Under the pieces are notes generated by a model. It made no database searches and was not told the DNA's origin. It saw nothing but the letters and a program-made list of their open reading frames with translations. A program made the translations under genes and the position numbers. From assembly GCA_964446865.1 (NCBI GenBank), contig CAYURD010000020.1, positions 1 to 49,350 on the forward strand: a stretch of DNA of 49,350 nucleotides, read 5' to 3'. Positions 46,029 through 49,350 of the stretch are shown here, piece after piece. The DNA comes from Glaciecola sp964446865. GTDB taxonomy: Bacteria > Pseudomonadota > Gammaproteobacteria > Enterobacterales > Alteromonadaceae. How positions within the stretch are numbered: position 1 is the stretch's first letter; each line of letters starts with the position of its first letter.

Positions 46029-46783
46029 TTCCCTGCTTGGATGTTCGCGATGGCGTAGTAGTCAAAGGCGTTAAGTTTAGAAACCACGAAGTTATTGGCG
46101 ATATAGTCCCACTTGCACAGCGCTACGCCGAAGTTGGCGCAGACGAGCTTGTTTTTTATGACATTACCGCTTCTAGTGACCAAAGAGTGGTTGATAAAAG
46201 TTGGGTGTCTCAAATTGCTAAGGTCATTGATATTCCATTTTGTGTTGCCGGTGGCATTAAAACAGTGGAAGACGCTGGACGCATATTAGCCATGGGCGCT
46301 GATAAAATCTCAGTCAACAGCCCTGCCCTTAGCGACCCACAGCTTATTACTGATTTATATAATACTTATGGACAGCAATGCGTTGTCATCGGTATTGATA
46401 GCTTTTTTAATCCTGATACGAACAATTACGAAGTTTATCAATTTACCGGTGATGAAAGTCGCACACAAAAAACCAAGTGGAAAACACTTGATTGGGTCGA
46501 CGAAGTACAAATGCGCGGCGCAGGCGAAATTGTCCTTAATTGCATGAACCAAGACGGCGTGCGTGAAGGCTACGATATAGAGCAACTGTCGTTAGTTCGC
46601 GAAAAATGCAAAGTCCCGCTTATTGCCTCAGGCGGTGCAGGTACTATGGCGCATTTTAGCGATGTATTTAAGCAAGCTGATGTAGATGGCGCACTAGCAG
46701 CCTCTGTCTTTCATAAGAATGTGATTGATATGGACGAATTAAAAGCCTATTTGCGCGAACAAGAAATTGCAATTCGTCAATAA
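46010..46783 (+). CDS. hisF: imidazole glycerol phosphate synthase, cyclase subunit
   Basis: A 257-residue (beta/alpha)8-barrel cyclase. It starts MLARRIIPCLDVRDGVVVKG and has FCVAGGIKTVEDAGRILAMG, GADKISVNSPAL and IASGGAGTMAHF. It uses ammonia from HisH to form IGP and AICAR. AAGGAGG at 45996-46002 gives a very good start. Instead of running straight into hisIE, as is usual, it is followed by a tandem repeat and an assembly gap. Confidence 0.97.
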   Translation: MLARRIIPCLDVRDGVVVKGVKFRNHEVIGDIVPLAQRYAEVGADELVFYDITASSDQRVVDKSWVSQIAKVIDIPFCVAGGIKTVEDAGRILAMGADKISVNSPALSDPQLITDLYNTYGQQCVVIGIDSFFNPDTNNYEVYQFTGDESRTQKTKWKTLDWVDEVQMRGAGEIVLNCMNQDGVREGYDIEQLSLVREKCKVPLIASGGAGTMAHFSDVFKQADVDGALAASVFHKNVIDMDELKAYLREQEIAIRQ

Positions 46784-46791
46784 CATACAAT

Positions 46792-46943
46792 GCGCAGAAG
46801 TATGCAAGGCGCAGAAGNNNNNNNNNNNNNNNNNNNNNNNNNNNNNNNNNNNNNNNNNNNNNNNNNNNNNNNNNNNNNNNNNNNNNNNNNNNNNNNNNNN
46901 NNNNNNNNNNNNNNNNNGCGCAGAAGTATGCAAGGCGCAGAAG
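46792..46943 (+). repeat. 17-nt tandem repeat interrupted by an assembly gap
   Basis: The unit GCGCAGAAGTATGCAAG occurs from 46792 and again from 46918, each time followed by a further GCGCAGAAG. The 26 nt on both sides of the gap (46792-46817 and 46918-46943) are identical. Between them lie exactly 100 N (46818-46917), a conventional gap of unknown true size. The array is probably longer than can be seen, or the two sides are one and the same copy. It sits between hisF and hisIE. Confidence 0.85.
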
Positions 46944-46985
46944 CATGTTTACCAAATAAAAAAGAGTTAAGTAAAAGGAAATGTC

Positions 46986-47606
46986 ATGAAAGTCACCCCC
47001 GCTAATATTGCGCAACTCGCATGGGAAAAAATGGATGGTCTTCTTCCTTGCATCGTGCAAGATGCAACAAGTGGAACCGTCTTGATGCAAGGCTATGTTA
47101 ATCAAGATGCCTTAGAAACGACATTTGCTAAAGGCTTAATGACATTTTACAGCCGCAGTAAAGAGCGCCTTTGGACAAAAGGTGAAACGTCAAACAACAC
47201 GCTTGAAGTCGTTGATGTGAGCGCAGATTGTGATGCCGATAGTATTTTAGTCCTCGCCAACGCAAATGGACCCACATGTCATAAAGGCGTGACATCATGT
47301 TGGAATGAAGCTGCGAGTGCTGATGTGAGCTTTTTAGCGGAATTAGAACAAGTGATCGCCTCTCGCAAAAATGCGCCCGCTGACTCGAGCTACACTGCGT
47401 CGTTATATGCAAGCGGTATTAAACGCATTGCACAAAAAGTCGGCGAAGAAGGCGTTGAAACGGCGCTTGCAGCCACCGTCAAAGACCTTGATGAGCTTAA
47501 AAACGAATCGGCTGATTTGCTATATCATCTTATAGTTTTGCTTCAGGCGAGCGACTTAAGTTTGAGTGATGCGATTGGCGTGTTAAAAAGTAGACATAAA
47601 AAGTAA
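46986..47606 (+). CDS. hisI: bifunctional phosphoribosyl-AMP cyclohydrolase/phosphoribosyl-ATP pyrophosphatase
   Basis: A 206-residue two-domain enzyme for steps two and three of the pathway. The N-terminal HisI domain (about 1-115) has SRSKERLWTKGETSNNTLEV, then DCDADSILVLA and CHKGVTSCW, with metal-binding Asp and Cys residues. The C-terminal HisE domain (about 118-206) has RIAQKVGEEGVETALAATV and ESADLLYHLIVLL. It starts 42 nt after the repeat. Last gene of the his operon; also called hisIE. Confidence 0.96.
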   Translation: MKVTPANIAQLAWEKMDGLLPCIVQDATSGTVLMQGYVNQDALETTFAKGLMTFYSRSKERLWTKGETSNNTLEVVDVSADCDADSILVLANANGPTCHKGVTSCWNEAASADVSFLAELEQVIASRKNAPADSSYTASLYASGIKRIAQKVGEEGVETALAATVKDLDELKNESADLLYHLIVLLQASDLSLSDAIGVLKSRHKK

Positions 47607-47614
47607 TTAAATTT

Positions 47615-47655
47615 CAATTAGATAGCGTTTAAAAAGGTAATTGTTTAATTTTTTT
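47615..47655 (+). terminator. weak candidate terminator after hisIE
   Basis: CAATTA (47615-47620) pairs with TAATTG (47638-47643), followed by a T-rich run up to 47655. The stem is short and AT-only apart from one GC pair, so this is uncertain. Confidence 0.3.
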
Positions 47656-47666
47656 GATCAAATATC

Positions 47667-47695
47667 CTTGAAAATCTATTGAGCAATCCTATATA
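47667..47695 (+). promoter_or_regulatory. sigma-32 (heat-shock) promoter of ibpA
   Basis: CTTGAAA (47667-47673), a 14-nt spacer, and CCTATATA (47688-47695) closely match the RpoH consensus (CTTGAAA, 11-16 nt, CCCCATNT). It lies about 100 nt before an IbpA-type small heat-shock gene. Confidence 0.75.
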
Positions 47696-47701
47696 TGTAT
47701 T

Positions 47702-47796
47702 GTGGACGCCGAAAGGGTCTGCAAACAATTGTCGCCGAATGGTCGGGACAATATATTTTACAAACTTACATATTGCTTAATAGGAAGGATATGACT
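47702..47796 (+). promoter_or_regulatory. ROSE-like RNA thermometer in the ibpA leader
   Basis: The leader folds into stacked hairpins. One is strong: ATTGTC (47728-47733) and CCGA pair with TCGG and GACAAT (47747-47752) with one bulged G. At the 3' end TTGCT (47773-47777) faces AGGAA of the Shine-Dalgarno (47782-47786) over a 4-nt loop, with a central G-G mismatch. A U(U/C)GCU anti-SD with a G-G pair is the hallmark of ROSE thermometers. Melting at high temperature would expose the RBS. The assignment rests on motif and location. Confidence 0.65.
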
Positions 47797-48249
47797 ATGA
47801 GAACTATCGATCTATCACCACTTTACCGTTCATTTATTGGCTCTGATCACTTAGCATCTATGATTGATGCAGCAAGTCGCCAAGAAAAACAAAACACTTA
47901 CCCTCCGTACAACATTGAATTGTTGGGCGAAGACAAATACCGCATTACCATGGCAGTTGCTGGCTTTGCCAAAAACGACGTGGTTATTGAAGTCCAAGAA
48001 AACACCTTGAAAGTGACAGGCAACAAACCTGAACAAAACACTGAGCAGAAACAAGAAGAACGTAAGTTTATGCACAAGGGTATTTCTGAGCGTAACTTTG
48101 AACGCAAGTTCCAACTAGGCGACAACGTCAAAGTACTCGCAGCTGACTTAGAACACGGCTTGCTACATATCGATTTAGAGCGCGTTGTGCCTGAAGCACA
48201 AAAACCCCGCCGCATCGAAATTGGCAGCAACTTGATTGAAAATCAATAA
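47797..48249 (+). CDS. ibpA: small heat-shock protein IbpA/HspA (Hsp20 family)
   Basis: A 150-residue alpha-crystallin-type chaperone that binds aggregating proteins. MRTIDLSPLYRSFIGSDHLA corresponds to the E. coli IbpA N-terminus. The core (about 35-125) has YNIELLGEDKYRITMAVAGF and a GLLHIDLERVVPE strand, and the C-terminal tail carries a P-rich region with RRIEIGS. The start at 47797 is chosen because it fits the family; ATG 47791 lies two codons earlier and the frame stays open back to 47695, inside the promoter. Upstream signals indicate both transcriptional and translational heat control. Confidence 0.93.
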   Translation: MRTIDLSPLYRSFIGSDHLASMIDAASRQEKQNTYPPYNIELLGEDKYRITMAVAGFAKNDVVIEVQENTLKVTGNKPEQNTEQKQEERKFMHKGISERNFERKFQLGDNVKVLAADLEHGLLHIDLERVVPEAQKPRRIEIGSNLIENQ

Positions 48250-48319
48250 GCCATAAACTGTATCTACTCGGTGATAAGACCGCTGAGTAGACGCAGAACT
48301 TTGTTTCCCTATATATTCT

Positions 48320-48348
48320 AAAGGCGCTCATTGAGCGCCTTTTTTTTT
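48320..48348 (+). terminator. intrinsic terminator after ibpA
   Basis: AAAGGCGCTC (48320-48329) pairs with GAGCGCCTTT (48333-48342) over loop ATT, followed by Ts. A second hairpin just upstream (TCTACTC at 48263-48269 with GAGTAGA at 48285-48291) may aid RNA stability. Confidence 0.92.
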
Positions 48349-48360
48349 GCTTCGTTTTTA

Positions 48361-48440
48361 ACTAGGTTGTTTTGTTTTTTGCTAGGTTGTTTGGGGCTTT
48401 CTGCTAGGTTGTTTGGGGCTTTCTGCTAGGTTGTTTGGGG
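48361..48440 (+). repeat. 22-nt tandem repeat array adjoining structured element copy 1
   Basis: The 22-nt unit that begins GCTAGGTTGTTTGGGG occurs at 48381 and 48403 and, cut short, at 48425-48440. A degenerate copy starts at 48361 (ACTAGGTTGTTTTG). The last unit stops exactly where the structured element at 48442 begins. There are no unique spacers, so it is not a CRISPR. A single inverted match (AACAACCTAGC) lies at 48925-48934, beyond the second element. Confidence 0.8.
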
Positions 48441-48441
48441 T

Positions 48442-48569
48442 AATTGCCTTTTATAATAGTAGAGCTACTCCCTTTAAAAGGACGCTCGAGCCATCCCTGG
48501 GCGCTTTACAATCGGCGTCCTGCCGATTGAAACCTTTTAAAGGGAGTAGCTCTACTATTATAGGCAATT
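48442..48569 (+). repeat. structured repeat element, copy 1
   Basis: A 128-nt imperfect palindrome-like element. The ends AATTGCC/GGCAATT and an inner 24-nt arm pair are perfectly complementary (left arm 48452-48475, right arm 48539-48562) apart from a 3-T bulge at 48449-48451. The central 63-nt core (48476-48538) begins AAAAGG and ends CCTTTT. It contains hairpin CAATCGGC-GTCCT-GCCGATTG (48509-48529) and a smaller one, GCC-ATCCCTG-GGC (48490-48502). AGGACGC (48479-48485) can also pair with GCGTCCT (48515-48521). It is repeated in inverse orientation at 48791-48916. Function unknown. Confidence 0.9.
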
Positions 48570-48790
48570 GGTGGTTGGGTTTAACCTTGGCTGATGTTTT
48601 TAGAGTGGCAGCAAATACCTAATAGGCATAGTCCATAAACCGAAGTTTAACATTATGAGCGCACGTGTAAGTTTCAAGCAATTATAGTACTTCTCAAAGC
48701 AGTTTGCAGATAGCAATAAATAACTCGTTTAACACCAAAAACATCCTCTTTACCTACCAAAAACATCAACCAATCGTAAACACTTCACCT
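48570..48790. other. 221-nt non-coding spacer between the two element copies
   Basis: I see no gene here. It contains a 12-nt direct repeat ACCAAAAACATC (48734-48745 and 48756-48767, 22 nt apart) and an inverse partial match GATGTTTTT near 48593-48601. The flanks of the element copies share partial inverted similarity (TGGTTGGG versus CCACCCAAC). Confidence 0.6.
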
Positions 48791-48916
48791 GTTGCCTATA
48801 ACCGGGGGCATTACCCTATCAAAAGGTTTCAATCGGCAGGACGCCGATTGTAAAGCGCCCAGGGATGGCTAGAGCGTCCTTTTGATAGGGTAATGTCCCC
48901 GGTTATAAAAGGCAAC
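48791..48916 (-). repeat. structured repeat element, copy 2 (inverted)
   Basis: A 126-nt copy in opposite orientation. Its 63-nt core (48821-48883) matches copy 1 at 62 of 63 positions, and the ends (GTTGCC/GGCAAC), the adjoining TATAA and the 3-nt bulge are kept. The 24-nt arms (48797-48820 and 48884-48907) differ from those of copy 1 over most positions but are still self-complementary, with only one G-T pair in 24. Confidence 0.9.
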
Positions 48917-49041
48917 TTCTGAAAACAACCTAGCCACCCAACTCAAAACATCCTTATATCAAACTCGAAAAACCTTGCGATATCACTAAGTAAATAGCAT
49001 AGTAAAAGCATGATTTAGATAGGATTTTTAAGAAAGAAACA

Positions 49042-49350
49042 ATGAAAAGAGTAAAACTCACTAACGCGAATAACATGCAAGTAGAGCTAGGAGATTTTGG
49101 TGCGAGGATATTGTCTATAAAAGTGCCAAATGCTGATGGGGAGTTAGTTGAGACGACGCTTAATCATTTGGATGATGATGAGGTAATAAAGGATGTTTTT
49201 TATCTTGGGGCGACGTGTGGTCGGGTGGCTAATAGGATTGGTAATGCGCGATATAAAGGGCCTAATGGTGATGTGGAGTTAACTGATAATGACAATGGTA
49301 ACACCTTGCATGGTGGTGTTGAGGGGCTAAGTCATCGGTTTTGGGAATGC
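49042..49350 (+). CDS. galM: aldose 1-epimerase (galactose mutarotase), N-terminal part
   Basis: The gene runs off the window end, so 103 codons are visible. It starts MKRVKLTNANNMQVELGDFG and has the family motif GATCGRVANRIGNARY followed by NDNGNTLHGGVEGL, which contains the first catalytic His. The enzyme interconverts alpha and beta anomers of galactose and glucose. AAGAAAG upstream is a weak RBS. Whether gal genes follow cannot be seen. Confidence 0.9.
   Translation, partial: MKRVKLTNANNMQVELGDFGARILSIKVPNADGELVETTLNHLDDDEVIKDVFYLGATCGRVANRIGNARYKGPNGDVELTDNDNGNTLHGGVEGLSHRFWEC

Noticed and set aside
46668..47105. Several short frames on both strands running through the N gap between hisF and hisIE
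   Set aside because: They exist only because the Ns contain no stop codons; the flanking coding potential belongs to hisF and hisIE.
48361..48440. Possible CRISPR array
   Set aside because: The 22-nt units are directly adjacent with no unique spacers, and there are no cas genes.
48413..48622. 69-codon plus-strand frame across structured element copy 1
   Set aside because: It lies entirely in repeat and hairpin sequence, has no RBS, and would translate palindromic arms; not a credible gene.
48442..48916. Integron attC sites
   Set aside because: The ends (GTTGCC/GGCAAC) do not match the GTTRRRY/RYYYAAC core sites, and there are no gene cassettes between the copies.

Overview
The window looks like a chromosomal segment of a moderately AT-rich marine gammaproteobacterium of the Alteromonadales type. 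The pointers are the ffh-ypjD-corB order, a two-gene fadI-fadJ operon with a FadR-type operator, an ECF sigma/DUF3379 anti-sigma pair, long-form HisG in a canonical his operon with a His-rich leader peptide, and an IbpA-like heat-shock protein. The genus is inferred, not proven. There is one 100-N assembly gap (46818-46917). I recognise no tRNA, rRNA, IS element, prophage or CRISPR array.

Layout. (1) 1-10311: the first six codons of rpsP (minus strand), then a block lying between rpsP and ffh, genes that are normally adjacent. It holds a TonB protein, an ECF sigma factor, a probable anti-sigma factor and a capsular-type glycosyltransferase (plus strand). On the minus strand it holds a DUF1080/cytochrome c/beta-propeller fusion protein, a frameshifted DUF1080 gene, a PadR regulator with its HAAS-type membrane partner, and a secreted YVTN beta-propeller protein. 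(2) 10328-18260: ffh, ypjD and corB housekeeping genes, sixA with a small downstream gene, an M16 zinc peptidase, and a small membrane protein. (3) 18284-21832: fadIJ beta-oxidation operon with promoter and FadR-type operator. (4) 22249-29606: MoxR-DUF58-DUF4381-BatA-BatBC-BatD stress operon with overlapping genes. (5) 29768-33981: ECF sigma/DUF3379 anti-sigma pair, PutP-type sodium/solute symporter, EAL-HDOD signalling protein. (6) 34202-39758: sulfate assimilation (cysD, cysC, cysQ, cysN) and an SLC13-type transporter with RCK_C domains. (7) 39811-47606: histidine operon with promoter, leader peptide, attenuator and hisG-D-C-B-H-A-F-IE. A 17-nt tandem repeat and the assembly gap lie between hisF and hisIE. 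(8) 47667-48348: ibpA with a sigma-32-like promoter, a ROSE-like RNA thermometer leader and a terminator. (9) 48361-48932: a non-coding repeat region. (10) 49042-end: 5' part of an aldose 1-epimerase gene.

The most unusual signal is in region 9. Two copies of a roughly 127-nt structured element lie in opposite orientation. Their 63-nt cores differ at one base and they share the same outer ends, yet the arms flanking the core have essentially unrelated sequences, and each arm pair is still almost perfectly self-complementary. Either the stem is maintained by compensatory change or the arms are regenerated by a copying mechanism. The core can form two hairpins with similar loops and an alternative or pseudoknot pairing. 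The left copy cuts into a 22-nt tandem repeat array. I know of no named family that I could assign to it from memory with confidence.

The regulatory sites (his attenuator, ROSE-like thermometer, FadR operator, PadR half-site cluster, rpsP leader hairpin) were read by eye from base pairing and consensus. None has been tested computationally.
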